Shown piece after piece: positions 25,663-34,001 of a DNA stretch of 64,000 nucleotides. The stretch comes from Commensalibacter papalotli (lineage in GTDB: Bacteria; Pseudomonadota; Alphaproteobacteria; Acetobacterales; Acetobacteraceae): the NCBI RefSeq assembly GCF_947179115.1, contig NZ_CAMXCI010000002.1:186001-250000 (forward strand), given 5' to 3'. The position numbers and the translations under genes were made by a program. Positions within the stretch are counted from its first letter, which is position 1. The number at the start of each line of letters is the position of its first letter. The notes under the pieces were generated by a model. That model did not search any database and had not been told where the DNA came from. It worked only from the letters and a program-made list of their open reading frames with translations.

Positions 25663-25917
25663 TTACTTTTCTTCGTCTGTTTTTTCTTTGACGTAAGCTT
25701 CAACGGGACCGTTTAATTTCATGGTCATAGGTGTGCCATCTCGTTTTGTGGTATTGCCAACGGTCACTTTGACCCATTGTTCGCTGATGCAATATTCTAA
25801 GATATTATCTTTTTCAACACCCTTAAAACGAATACCAACTCCACGGTTAAGGAGTTCTTCGTTATAATAAGGGCTGCTGGGATCAGCAGAAAGGCGATCT
25901 GGAAGAGTATCAGTCAT
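25663..25917 (-). CDS. DUF3297 family protein
   Basis: A small conserved protein of 84 residues known mainly from proteobacteria. The diagnostic pattern is present: DRLSADPSSPYYNEELL, then RGVGIRFKGVEK, YCISEQWVKV and DGTPMTMKLNGPVEAY. No function is established for the family. It is short, charged and lacks a signal peptide, so it is probably cytoplasmic. It is transcribed away from the retron-like cassette that starts about 160 bases to its right. Confidence 0.88.
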   Translation of the reverse strand: MTDTLPDRLSADPSSPYYNEELLNRGVGIRFKGVEKDNILEYCISEQWVKVTVGNTTKRDGTPMTMKLNGPVEAYVKEKTDEEK

Positions 25918-26080
25918 GACAGAGATTCCTTTGGTTATAATCTATATATAGGTTTATCTATTACAAAAAAATCTTGAAACATGACAAGAGAAATCGTCTT
26001 TTGATTGATTGTTTATCAATATTACATGCAAAAAAGTTCACTATTTGTGAGTTTTATATTGAATTGGTTGTGTTAATGTG

Positions 26081-26344
26081 TTACATCTAATCTCACGAGT
26101 GGGTGTTTCACCCATCTACTTTGTTCTTTGAATTATTAAAACGAATAGATCTTTAAAATTAAGCTTGATTTGTGCCTTTCGGGCGCTGGTTCTGCCAGAT
26201 TTTACAAACTATATAAGGTTTTACCTAGCTTATTTTGGTAATGATTACCTTACAACGCAATATGCTTGTATAAAGTAATTATGTATTTTAACGGGTAACA
26301 ACATTTATGTGGGACATGTAATAGTAAAACTTTTCTAGATGTAA
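26081..26344 (+). ncRNA. Candidate retron msr-msd RNA
   Basis: A gene-free, structured leader of the reverse-transcriptase cassette. TTACATCTA (26081-26089) is complementary over 9 bases to TAGATGTAA (26336-26344), the expected a1/a2 arrangement. Inside, short hairpins resemble an msr: TGGGTG-TTT-CACCCA (26100-26114), GTGCC/GGCGC (26172-26186) and CTGG/CCAG (26186-26198). A further stem pairs 26215-26224 with 26324-26333 (10 bp, one G-T pair) and encloses TACAA/TTGTA and GGTAAT/ATTACC hairpins, as expected for the msd. The boundaries and branching G are inferred; a 9-base match at this distance is not significant by itself. Confidence 0.55.
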
Positions 26345-26460
26345 GGTGGGTAACTGGGCATCACAGAATTCTTTGCGGCTTAATTGTTTTGGGACATGGC
26401 AATGTTGCCTGATTAGAAGGGAATATAATTATTCCCCTCATGTACAAAAGGAGACTCTAA

Positions 26461-26712
26461 ATGAGTTTTAATAAACCAAAGCAAGCGGTGCAAGTATTAC
26501 AACGTTTGCTTGAGGAACATGGTGGTTCTTTTGATGCCCAAACAAGATTGGCTTTTGAAATTGAAATACAGGGATTGTTACTAGAGAGTGATGAGAAAAA
26601 TGAAAGGAGGAAACAAGAGCTTAAAGTAGCTTATTTGAAACTATTAGCAAGACTATTATCTGCTTTACCAGTTTTCAAAGAGTTGTTGGATATGTTTCAT
26701 CATCATTTTTAA
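26461..26712 (+). CDS. Small retron-associated protein of unknown function
   Basis: An 83-residue protein with a good ribosome-binding site (AAAGGAGA about 7 bases before the ATG). It is mainly helical, with a charged middle (SDEKNERRKQELK) followed by an amphipathic, leucine-rich C-terminal third ending in FHHHF. I see no signal peptide, no convincing membrane span and no known motif. It stands between the candidate msr-msd RNA and the XRE-HTH gene, so it probably belongs to the retron cassette, as effector, antitoxin or accessory protein. A perfect 7-bp hairpin (26419-26436) lies just before its ribosome-binding site. Confidence 0.75.
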   Translation: MSFNKPKQAVQVLQRLLEEHGGSFDAQTRLAFEIEIQGLLLESDEKNERRKQELKVAYLKLLARLLSALPVFKELLDMFHHHF

Positions 26713-26739
26713 GGTAATCCCATGTTTCAATACTCAAGA

Positions 26740-26764
26740 GTGAGCTTGTTTAAAAGTTGCTCAC
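26740..26764 (+). terminator. Hairpin between the small gene and the XRE gene
   Basis: GTGAGC / GCTCAC with a 13-base loop and a moderately T-rich tail. It may act as a weak terminator or processing site that sets the ratio of the small protein to the downstream XRE and RT proteins. Confidence 0.4.
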
Positions 26765-26798
26765 CCTATTCTAACTTTTAATTTGATTGGATTTTATT

Positions 26799-27077
26799 AT
26801 GAATGTAGCTCATGCGATAAAATTATGTAGAGCTGCTAAAAATCTTTCTATTGAGGCACTTTCTAATGAATCAGGTCTTTCAAAATCATATATTTCAATG
26901 ATTGAAAATGGCAAGCGTAAGCCTTCTATGGAAGCGATTGAAAAAATATCAGAAACATTAGGGGTACCTGTAGTCGTTTTATTGATGCTGGCTGCTGAAA
27001 AAGGTGAGGTTTCTACGTTAAGCCCAGAGCTCGTATTTGAATTACAAAAATCTGTATTGGATGTTTTAGGCAGTTAA
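26799..27077 (+). CDS. XRE-family helix-turn-helix protein of the retron cassette
   Basis: A 92-residue protein, nearly all of it one Cro/C1-type HTH domain: LSIEALSNESGLSKSYISMIENGKRKPSMEAIEKISETLGV, about residues 16-56, followed by a short helical tail. The ATG at 26799 is preferred; a TTG at 26787 would add four residues. It ends 4 bases before the reverse transcriptase, so the two are surely co-translated. In retron systems an HTH partner can be a regulator or part of the effector complex. The tail is too short for a catalytic domain. Confidence 0.9.
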   Translation: MNVAHAIKLCRAAKNLSIEALSNESGLSKSYISMIENGKRKPSMEAIEKISETLGVPVVVLLMLAAEKGEVSTLSPELVFELQKSVLDVLGS

Positions 27078-27081
27078 TTCT

Positions 27082-28068
27082 ATGCAATATCTTGCTTATA
27101 CAAAAGAAAATAGAATTCAAAATCTTTCTTCATTATGTTTGGCATTAAAGATTAATCAAGACGATTTATTAGAAATTGCAAATAATGTGCAGGCTTATTA
27201 CAAACCCCCATATTTTATTGATAAAAAAAATGGTGGGCAGCGCTGTATTATTGATACAGTTGATCCGTTAAAATCCTTGTTAAAGTCAATTAACAAAGTC
27301 TTTTTTAAAAATGTTTATTTTCCTGAATATTTAACAGGCTCTGTTTCAGGAAGCGATTATATTTCAAATGCGCAGATTCATAGTGGTTTGAAAAATGTTA
27401 TTACAGAGGATATATCTTCGTTTTTTGATCATATTACAGCACAACATGTATATGGTATTTGGAAGAATTTCTTCAAATTTTCTGATCCAGTTTCTCAGAT
27501 GTTAACTCAATTAACGACTAAAGATACAAAATTATATCATGGTGAGATAGATCAAGAGGAAATAAAACAAGGGAGAATATATCAGGGTGTTCCAACAAGC
27601 TCTTATCTAGCGAATCTTTCATTATGGCGAAATGAGCAATGGCTAGTTAATGAATTACACAAAAAAGGGTTTGTTTATAGTCGATATGTTGATGATATGA
27701 CGATATCATCTCCCAATGTGATTAGTAGAGAAGATAAAACATGGGTTATTTCACATTTGATTGGTATGTTGTCTGCTAATGGGTTACGTATAAAACGCTC
27801 TAAGCACGCGGTATTAACAAATAATAAACAAATGAATATTATGGGGTTAAATATCAACGGTTCTAAACCAACAATCCCAGAAAAAGAACGTGATATTATT
27901 AGGGCAACATTGCATCGTTTTGATAAGCATCCAGCCTCTTTTTCAGTAGAAGATTTACGTAGTTTACAGGGGAAGATTATAAATATTCGGCGTATTCATG
28001 TATCAAAAGGTGAGAAATTTTTTAAGCAATTTAAAGCAATACTACGTAAAAATCATATTACTATATAA
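27082..28068 (+). CDS. Retron-type reverse transcriptase
   Basis: A 328-residue compact RT of the retron class. Visible motifs in order: the retron X-region signature NAQIH (96-100, fits NAxxH), ITEDISSFFDHI (motif A, 107-118), QGVPTSSYLANL (168-179), and the catalytic YVDD (202-205). Near the position of the usual VTG of region Y is LNINGSKP, a variant. There is no maturase, integrase or endonuclease domain, so a group II intron or DGR origin is unlikely. It closes the cassette leader-small protein-XRE-RT. Retrons are phage-defence systems in which the RT makes a branched RNA-DNA molecule. The exact retron type is uncertain. Confidence 0.93.
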   Translation: MQYLAYTKENRIQNLSSLCLALKINQDDLLEIANNVQAYYKPPYFIDKKNGGQRCIIDTVDPLKSLLKSINKVFFKNVYFPEYLTGSVSGSDYISNAQIHSGLKNVITEDISSFFDHITAQHVYGIWKNFFKFSDPVSQMLTQLTTKDTKLYHGEIDQEEIKQGRIYQGVPTSSYLANLSLWRNEQWLVNELHKKGFVYSRYVDDMTISSPNVISREDKTWVISHLIGMLSANGLRIKRSKHAVLTNNKQMNIMGLNINGSKPTIPEKERDIIRATLHRFDKHPASFSVEDLRSLQGKIINIRRIHVSKGEKFFKQFKAILRKNHITI

Positions 28069-28182
28069 GATTCATTTTAATATAAATCTGTATATTTAAA
28101 ATTGAAGTATATTTGCTTTGTAAATAAGCATTTTATTTAATAAAGTTATAAATAATTTTAGTTTAGGGAGAAAGACATACCA

Positions 28183-31100
28183 ATGGTTCGGATCAGTCGA
28201 TGGAAAACATTATTATTAAGTACCATGCTCGCACAAGTTGGAGCTATTGGTTATGGTATGATCTTTATGCCTGTATTGGCAGAGGAAGAAAGTAAAACAG
28301 CACAAGAGGCTGTAAAAGAGCCCGTAAAAGAACAAGCCTTAATGCGTTATCCAACCTTACATGGGGATAAGATTGCTTTTGTTGCGCGTGGTAATGTCTG
28401 GGAGGTTCCTAAAGCTGGAGGTGTTGCACGTCGGTTAACTGCAGATACAGGTGAGGATTTGATGCCTCGCTTTTCTCCTGATGGAAAATGGTTGGCTTTT
28501 ACAGCCAGTTATCAAGGAAACCGTGATGTTTACTTGATCCCTGCTGCTGGTGGAGCAGTAAAAAGATTAACTTATCACTCTGATGTAGTTGCTTCAGCCC
28601 CAGAACGTTGGGGACCTGATAATATGGTTGTTACCTGGACACCCGATTCCAAAGAAATAGTATTTTTATCACGCCGTAATGCGTGGAACAGCTGGATGAG
28701 CTTGCCTTTTACGGTTTCAATTGATGGCGGTTTACCAAAGCAATTACCATTGGATCGCTCTGGCTTTATAAGTTATGGCCCTTCTGGTAAAGATATTGCT
28801 TATACCCGTATTTATCGTGATTTCCGCACTTGGAAACGTTATGATGGTGGCTTGGCTCAAGATGTCTATACGTATAATTTTGATACAAAAAAATTAGATC
28901 AAATTACCCATTGGAAAGGTACGGATACCATCCCAATGTGGTATCAAAATAAGATCTATTTCTTATCTGACAGAGATTCAAATCGTCGTTTAAATCTGTG
29001 GGTCTATGACAAAGCAACAGGCCAACAGAAGCAAGTTACGCATTTTACCGATTATGATATCGATTTTCCATCGCTTGGGGATAATGGGATTGTTTTCCAA
29101 CAAGGGGGTAAGCTCTATGTGTTGGATTTACCTTCAGAACAACTTCATACGGTTGCAGTCAAAGTACCAGATGATGGCACCCGCACAATGCCACGGTTTG
29201 TGGATGTAAGTGACTCCATTCGCAAAATTGATGCTGCACAACAACCCGACTACTCAATCTCTCCAAATGGGAAACGTGCTGCTTTTGCTGCTCGAGGAAA
29301 CATATTTACGGTTCCAGTTGAGCACGGGGCTATTCGTAATTTAATTTATTCCAGTGATGTTGATGCGGATCATCCAGTATGGTCTCCTGATGGGCAATGG
29401 ATTGCTTATACAACGGATAAAAATGGTGAGCAAAATATTGCTATTCGTCCATCTGTTGGGGGTGAAGAAAAAATCTTAACTGATTTTAAAACAGGGTATT
29501 ATTATGCGCCTCGTTTTTCTCCTGATGGTACAAAACTAGCTTTTTCTGATGGTAACCATAATTTATGGCTGGTTAATAATGATGGTAGTGATTTAAAGAA
29601 AATTGCTGTTGACCGTAATGCTGAAATTCATGATTTTAATTTTTCCCCTGATGGAAAATGGGTGGTTTATAGCCTAACACAACTCAATCAACAACGTGCA
29701 TTGTGGGTGTATAATATTGAAAAAAAGATGCCTTCTCGACTAACTTTGGGTCAAAATAATGATTATTTACCTGTGTTTTCCTCGGATGGTAAATATTTAT
29801 ATTTTGTTTCTAATCGTTATGAAAATACCGTTTTTGCAGATAATGAAATGAATGCGTTAACTGTAAAAAGTGCTGGGATTTACATTGCTACATTGAGCTT
29901 AGAAACACCTTCACCTTTTGCGGCACGTTCAGATGAAGGACAAATTGTTAAAGAGACCAAAGAGCAAGCTGGTAATGATAATAAAAAAGATGCAGTTTTA
30001 TCGATAAAAATTGAGACGAAGGGATTTGAAGATCGAATTGCGCCTGTGCCAATGACGGGTGGAGAAATTACCGATATGCAGGCTGTTGGAGACAAAATTT
30101 ATTATTTATTGTCTCCTCCTCAAACCATGTCAGGGGAATTTTCTGGTGAGAAGCCTGAGTTACACGTCTATGATTTAAAAGAACGCAAAGATACAGTCAT
30201 TGAAAAAGGCATTGATAATTATAGCCTTTCCTATGATGGAAAGAAGGTTTTATATAATCAAAAAGACTCTTGGATTATTGCTGATGCCAAAGAAAAACAT
30301 GCAGATGATAAAACTTTGGATGTTAGCTCTATGCGCATGCGTATAGAGCCATCTAAAGAATGGAAGGAAATGTTTGAAAATGCTTGGCGTCTGCAACGGG
30401 ATTTATTTGTAAATCCTAAAATGAATGGTCAAGATTGGCAAGCAGTTCATGATAAATACGCAGCGTTGATTCCTTTGGCTGGCTCTCGTGCTGATGTAAA
30501 TTATATTATCGGGCAAATGGTTGGTGAGATTGGTAATTCACATACTTATGTTGGTGGTGGTGATCAACAAGATCCAGTTAAAGCTGTTCCCACGGCTCTA
30601 TTAGGTGTTGATTTTGCGTATGATGCACAAAAAGAGCGCTTTGCACTGGCGAAAATCTATCAAGGGGATAACAGTCGTAAACAATATCGCAGTCCGTTGA
30701 CAGAACCAGGTTTGAATATTCATGAGGGCGATTATTTATTGTCTGTGAATGGGCAAGAGGTCAAAGGAAGTGTAAATCCATATCAATTCTTTGTCGGGGT
30801 TTCTAATCCTGTACAGCTTTCTTTCGAGGATAAAGACTCAGGTAAAGTCAAAACAGTTGAAGTCAATACGCTTAAAAATGAACTTTCTTTAAAAGAAAGA
30901 GCATGGGTAGAGCATAATCGCGAGTTAGTTGATCGTTTATCTGGGGGTAAAATTGCTTATATTTATCTTTCTGATATGGAAGAGCTGGGAATGCAGCAAT
31001 TTATTCGCCAATTCTATTCTCAGTTGGATAAAGAAGCCGTTATTATTGATGATCGTTGGAATGGTGGTGGCTTCATTGATCAAATATTGCTGGAAAGATT

Positions 31101-31593
31101 GCGTAGAATATTAGTTGGAATGACGACTAATCGTGAAAATATGCAAGCAACCTTGCCTCAACAGTTGATTCATGGTCCAAAAGTTACGTTAATCAATCAA
31201 TATTCTGCATCTGATGGGGATATTTTTCCTTATTATTTCCGCAAATATGGATTGGGAAAAGTGATTGGTAAGCGCACATGGGGCGGTGTTCGCGGTATTC
31301 GTGGATATTGGCCTTTACGCGATGGTGGGTATATTACCATTCCAGAGGAAAGTTTGTATGGTTTAAATTCTGAATGGATTATTGAAAATCATGGCGTAGA
31401 GCCTGATATCGAAGTCGAAAATACGCCTGGTGAGTTACAGGAGGGGAAAGATCGTCAGCTTGAAACAGCGGTTAATTATTTACTTAAAGAATTAAAAGAT
31501 CATCCAGTTTCTTTGCCTAACCCTCCAAGTTGGGATACGGCTTATCCCCCTCAAGGGGAACCTTTTGCAAAGGATCATCCTAGTAAAAACTAA
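28183..31593 (+). CDS. Secreted Tricorn-like protease (S41 family)
   Basis: A 1136-residue exported protein with a signal peptide (cut after VLAEE or so), an alanine/glutamate linker, and two beta-propeller regions rich in SPDGKW repeats (about 60-330 and 360-600). A PDZ domain (about 800-910) and a C-terminal S41 protease core follow. The serine-containing NQYSASDGD lies at 1005-1013, and LIDD-like IIDDRWNGGGF stands before it. Archaeal Tricorn trims peptides from the proteasome; bacterial exported relatives probably degrade peptides in the periplasm. It starts 115 bases after the retron RT and has its own ribosome-binding site (TAGGGAGA). Confidence 0.9.
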   Translation: MVRISRWKTLLLSTMLAQVGAIGYGMIFMPVLAEEESKTAQEAVKEPVKEQALMRYPTLHGDKIAFVARGNVWEVPKAGGVARRLTADTGEDLMPRFSPDGKWLAFTASYQGNRDVYLIPAAGGAVKRLTYHSDVVASAPERWGPDNMVVTWTPDSKEIVFLSRRNAWNSWMSLPFTVSIDGGLPKQLPLDRSGFISYGPSGKDIAYTRIYRDFRTWKRYDGGLAQDVYTYNFDTKKLDQITHWKGTDTIPMWYQNKIYFLSDRDSNRRLNLWVYDKATGQQKQVTHFTDYDIDFPSLGDNGIVFQQGGKLYVLDLPSEQLHTVAVKVPDDGTRTMPRFVDVSDSIRKIDAAQQPDYSISPNGKRAAFAARGNIFTVPVEHGAIRNLIYSSDVDADHPVWSPDGQWIAYTTDKNGEQNIAIRPSVGGEEKILTDFKTGYYYAPRFSPDGTKLAFSDGNHNLWLVNNDGSDLKKIAVDRNAEIHDFNFSPDGKWVVYSLTQLNQQRALWVYNIEKKMPSRLTLGQNNDYLPVFSSDGKYLYFVSNRYENTVFADNEMNALTVKSAGIYIATLSLETPSPFAARSDEGQIVKETKEQAGNDNKKDAVLSIKIETKGFEDRIAPVPMTGGEITDMQAVGDKIYYLLSPPQTMSGEFSGEKPELHVYDLKERKDTVIEKGIDNYSLSYDGKKVLYNQKDSWIIADAKEKHADDKTLDVSSMRMRIEPSKEWKEMFENAWRLQRDLFVNPKMNGQDWQAVHDKYAALIPLAGSRADVNYIIGQMVGEIGNSHTYVGGGDQQDPVKAVPTALLGVDFAYDAQKERFALAKIYQGDNSRKQYRSPLTEPGLNIHEGDYLLSVNGQEVKGSVNPYQFFVGVSNPVQLSFEDKDSGKVKTVEVNTLKNELSLKERAWVEHNRELVDRLSGGKIAYIYLSDMEELGMQQFIRQFYSQLDKEAVIIDDRWNGGGFIDQILLERLRRILVGMTTNRENMQATLPQQLIHGPKVTLINQYSASDGDIFPYYFRKYGLGKVIGKRTWGGVRGIRGYWPLRDGGYITIPEESLYGLNSEWIIENHGVEPDIEVENTPGELQEGKDRQLETAVNYLLKELKDHPVSLPNPPSWDTAYPPQGEPFAKDHPSKN

Positions 31594-31610
31594 AATAAAA
31601 TATTTTTAAT

Positions 31611-31645
31611 AAAAGGCATTATTTTTATAAATATGCCTTTTATTA
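31611..31645 (+). terminator. Terminator after the Tricorn-like gene
   Basis: AAAAGGCAT / ATGCCTTTT, a 9-bp perfect stem with an AT-only loop and a T-rich tail, 17 bases after the stop codon. Confidence 0.8.
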
Positions 31646-31964
31646 TATCTTGGTGATTACTTGATAAAACGAACTAATATTTTATTAAGGTAAGAAATAT
31701 AACTGTAGAAAAAAGCCATGATAAAATACTTTTTTCTCTGGGGTTCATGTTCCAGAAAAAATAGTAATTGAGTACTTTGATAGAGTAAATATGTAACCAG
31801 CAAGCCATTCAGACACTTAATCTTATTGGGGATATATTTTTATCAATATTGTGTATTAGTATTAATGTAATTTGAACGGTAATTATATTAAAATAGCAAG
31901 ATTATATGCAGCAATATCAAAGGATTATTTAATCAATAAAATAACCCTTTGATAGATATATACT
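31646..31964. other. Gene-free AT-rich spacer
   Basis: About 320 bases between the convergent Tricorn-like and SGNH-like genes. I see no plausible reading frame, RNA gene or repeat. A weak repeat of CCTTTGAT-like sequence near 31940 may serve as a terminator for the minus-strand gene. Confidence 0.4.
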
Positions 31965-33506
31965 TTAATTTACGATGCAACCGACTTGAAATAATTGAAG
32001 GTGCTCCCAATTACCATGAGTGATTGTAACAACATTATTGTTATCGGCACATAAATGCGCATCATCTTTTTTAAATAATAATCTGTCGTAATGGCATTCA
32101 TAATTGATGATACCATCATGTGAGTGAAAAGGATCAACATAGAAAATATTGTTACAGATTTTAATGAAAAATTTAATTTTATTGTTGCCTAGGGATGCAA
32201 TATTGACAACATAAATATCTGGTAATCCAATTTTATCGAGTTTAAAAGGCTGGAATAGATTATCTACTGTATTATAGCACAAAATGCTTTCATTATAGCT
32301 AAAAAGTGCTAGTGTTTTGTTTTCTGTTTTTACATTTTTATCAAAGAAAATATTTTTCTGTATGATATCAGCACCAGTATTTGGTTTGATAAGGAATATC
32401 TTCTTATGTTGAGAATTTTTATTGAAATCTTGTTCTAGTTTTTTTTGAAGTTTCTCACAATCAAATTGATTGATAATTTCTGATTTTTGAAAAAGAAAAG
32501 GTGTTGTATCCAAAAGCTCTGGATGGCAGAAGGTAAAACCAGTGACTGCAATTGTTGTATTTTCTTCTGGATGAGGCTCTTTTCTGGAACCCAAACCATG
32601 ATAATCAACATTTTCATTTGTTGCTGGGCGTATACGGATTTCATCAACTAAGAGGCTTTCTGGTATCGGTACAAAAATTTTAACAATATTATCTGCATGA
32701 GCATAGTTGAGAGCGATTGAAAAAACACGTTGGTTATTGAAAAACAAATCCATAATACAATTTGTTTTTGTAATATTAATATAAAAACCAATCAGCAATT
32801 TTGCATCATTAAAACGAATGTTATTTCCATCACCTAAAATCGTATAGATATCACTTACCAATGAATTTGTGTATAATTTTTGAGGGTACTGATCCGTAGG
32901 CCACCAATAAGAAAAGGGATTTTGTTTTTTGGTGGGTAATGGAATAAAATTATCATCAGATAAAGCTGATAAATGCTCACCAATTGAATTACCAATAATA
33001 TTCATTATACATCTATCTGGATGTGAGGGATGGTAATCATAAATAATATCAGGGTTAATACCGTTTGCTTTAACAAACGTGTTAATAAGAGGCTTTGTAT
33101 CTACAAAATAAGCGTTAGCATTTCGGGCAAAGGCTATACGGTTATTATAAAATTCTGAATTACAGTTAAAGTAAGCTTGTTCTTCTATACATAAAACAAT
33201 AAGCTTGGTTTCACTGGCAATTCTTTTAATAATTTCAAAAGTTATTTGATGAAAGAATGCTGTGTTTTTTGCATCATAATGTATTAAGTTTTGATCATGA
33301 TATGTTTGATCATTGGGTATGCTATCAAAAAAAACAAAATCATAATCTGCAAAGTTGGTTTTCTCAAGATTTACACTAAACTGAATTCCTGGAGAGGCGC
33401 CAATCGACATGTTTTCTATTGTAGCGTCTGGAAGAGATTGGCGAAGGCCATAAACCCACCCAGGGTAGATAATTGAATTGGATGTCCCTAATATCAAGAT
33501 GCGCAT
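31965..33506 (-). CDS. SGNH/GDSL-like hydrolase domain protein
   Basis: A 513-residue protein. The ATG at 33506 (AAGGA about 11 bases upstream) is preferred to a longer frame. The N-terminal part begins with MRILILGTSNSII, where GTSNS (7-11) could be the nucleophile block, and YDYHPSHPD (156-164) could hold the catalytic Asp/His. The C-terminal 330 residues look like beta-rich binding domains and are unrecognised. No signal peptide is evident. SGNH proteins often modify polysaccharides with acyl groups; that role is a guess. The gene is AT-rich and sits 19 bases downstream of the cysteine-repeat protein gene. Confidence 0.65.
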   Translation of the reverse strand: MRILILGTSNSIIYPGWVYGLRQSLPDATIENMSIGASPGIQFSVNLEKTNFADYDFVFFDSIPNDQTYHDQNLIHYDAKNTAFFHQITFEIIKRIASETKLIVLCIEEQAYFNCNSEFYNNRIAFARNANAYFVDTKPLINTFVKANGINPDIIYDYHPSHPDRCIMNIIGNSIGEHLSALSDDNFIPLPTKKQNPFSYWWPTDQYPQKLYTNSLVSDIYTILGDGNNIRFNDAKLLIGFYINITKTNCIMDLFFNNQRVFSIALNYAHADNIVKIFVPIPESLLVDEIRIRPATNENVDYHGLGSRKEPHPEENTTIAVTGFTFCHPELLDTTPFLFQKSEIINQFDCEKLQKKLEQDFNKNSQHKKIFLIKPNTGADIIQKNIFFDKNVKTENKTLALFSYNESILCYNTVDNLFQPFKLDKIGLPDIYVVNIASLGNNKIKFFIKICNNIFYVDPFHSHDGIINYECHYDRLLFKKDDAHLCADNNNVVTITHGNWEHLQLFQVGCIVN

Positions 33507-33525
33507 TATTATATTATTCCTTATT

Positions 33526-33882
33526 TTATAGTAATGGGAAATGCGGAACAAAAATTGTGTAATATCCAGTGGCAAGGGTACAGTGATCCAAATTTTTACC
33601 ATTTCGAATAGGGCATTGATACCAGCGATGATCGGTTAGGATCATGGCAAACCCGTCTTCTTGCTTGCAATCTTTTTTGAGTGCTCCACTGGCTACTGTA
33701 CATTTTTTATAGTGATCTTTTTCTTTGATATAATAATGACCATCTCCTGGATTACAGTTAATGGTTGCAATCCCATTATCAATCCAACATCTTTTATAAT
33801 TCGCAAGGGCGGAATATGATCCAGAAAAACTGGCAAAACATATTCCAAAAACAGTTAATAAAGCGATATGTTGGCAAGACAT
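33526..33882 (-). CDS. Secreted protein of three exact 29-residue cysteine repeats
   Basis: A 118-residue exported protein: signal peptide to about residue 27 (YSALA), then three tandem repeats. Each follows C-x4-G-x5-C-x4-G-x3-I with cysteines at 32/43, 61/72 and 90/101, so the period is exactly 29 residues and each repeat probably holds one disulphide. Aromatic or basic residues (YKRC, YKKC, WYQC) precede the first cysteine each time. I do not recognise the family. It lies just upstream of the SGNH-like gene on the same strand and may form an operon with it. Function unknown; a surface or envelope role is plausible. Confidence 0.8.
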   Translation of the reverse strand: MSCQHIALLTVFGICFASFSGSYSALANYKRCWIDNGIATINCNPGDGHYYIKEKDHYKKCTVASGALKKDCKQEDGFAMILTDHRWYQCPIRNGKNLDHCTLATGYYTIFVPHFPLL

Positions 33883-34001
33883 GATACTGGATATTTCCTA
33901 TAATAAAGCACAGAATACAAAGAATAATATTGTTTTCGAGGAACAAGATAGCTTAGGATGCAAAAGGAATAAATTCTTTTTTATAAATAAAGGATAAAAA
34001 A

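Noticed and set aside
26081..28068. Group II intron or DGR interpretation of the reverse transcriptase
   Set aside because: No intron-like domain V, maturase or endonuclease domain, and no template/variable repeat pair; the NAxxH motif favours a retron.
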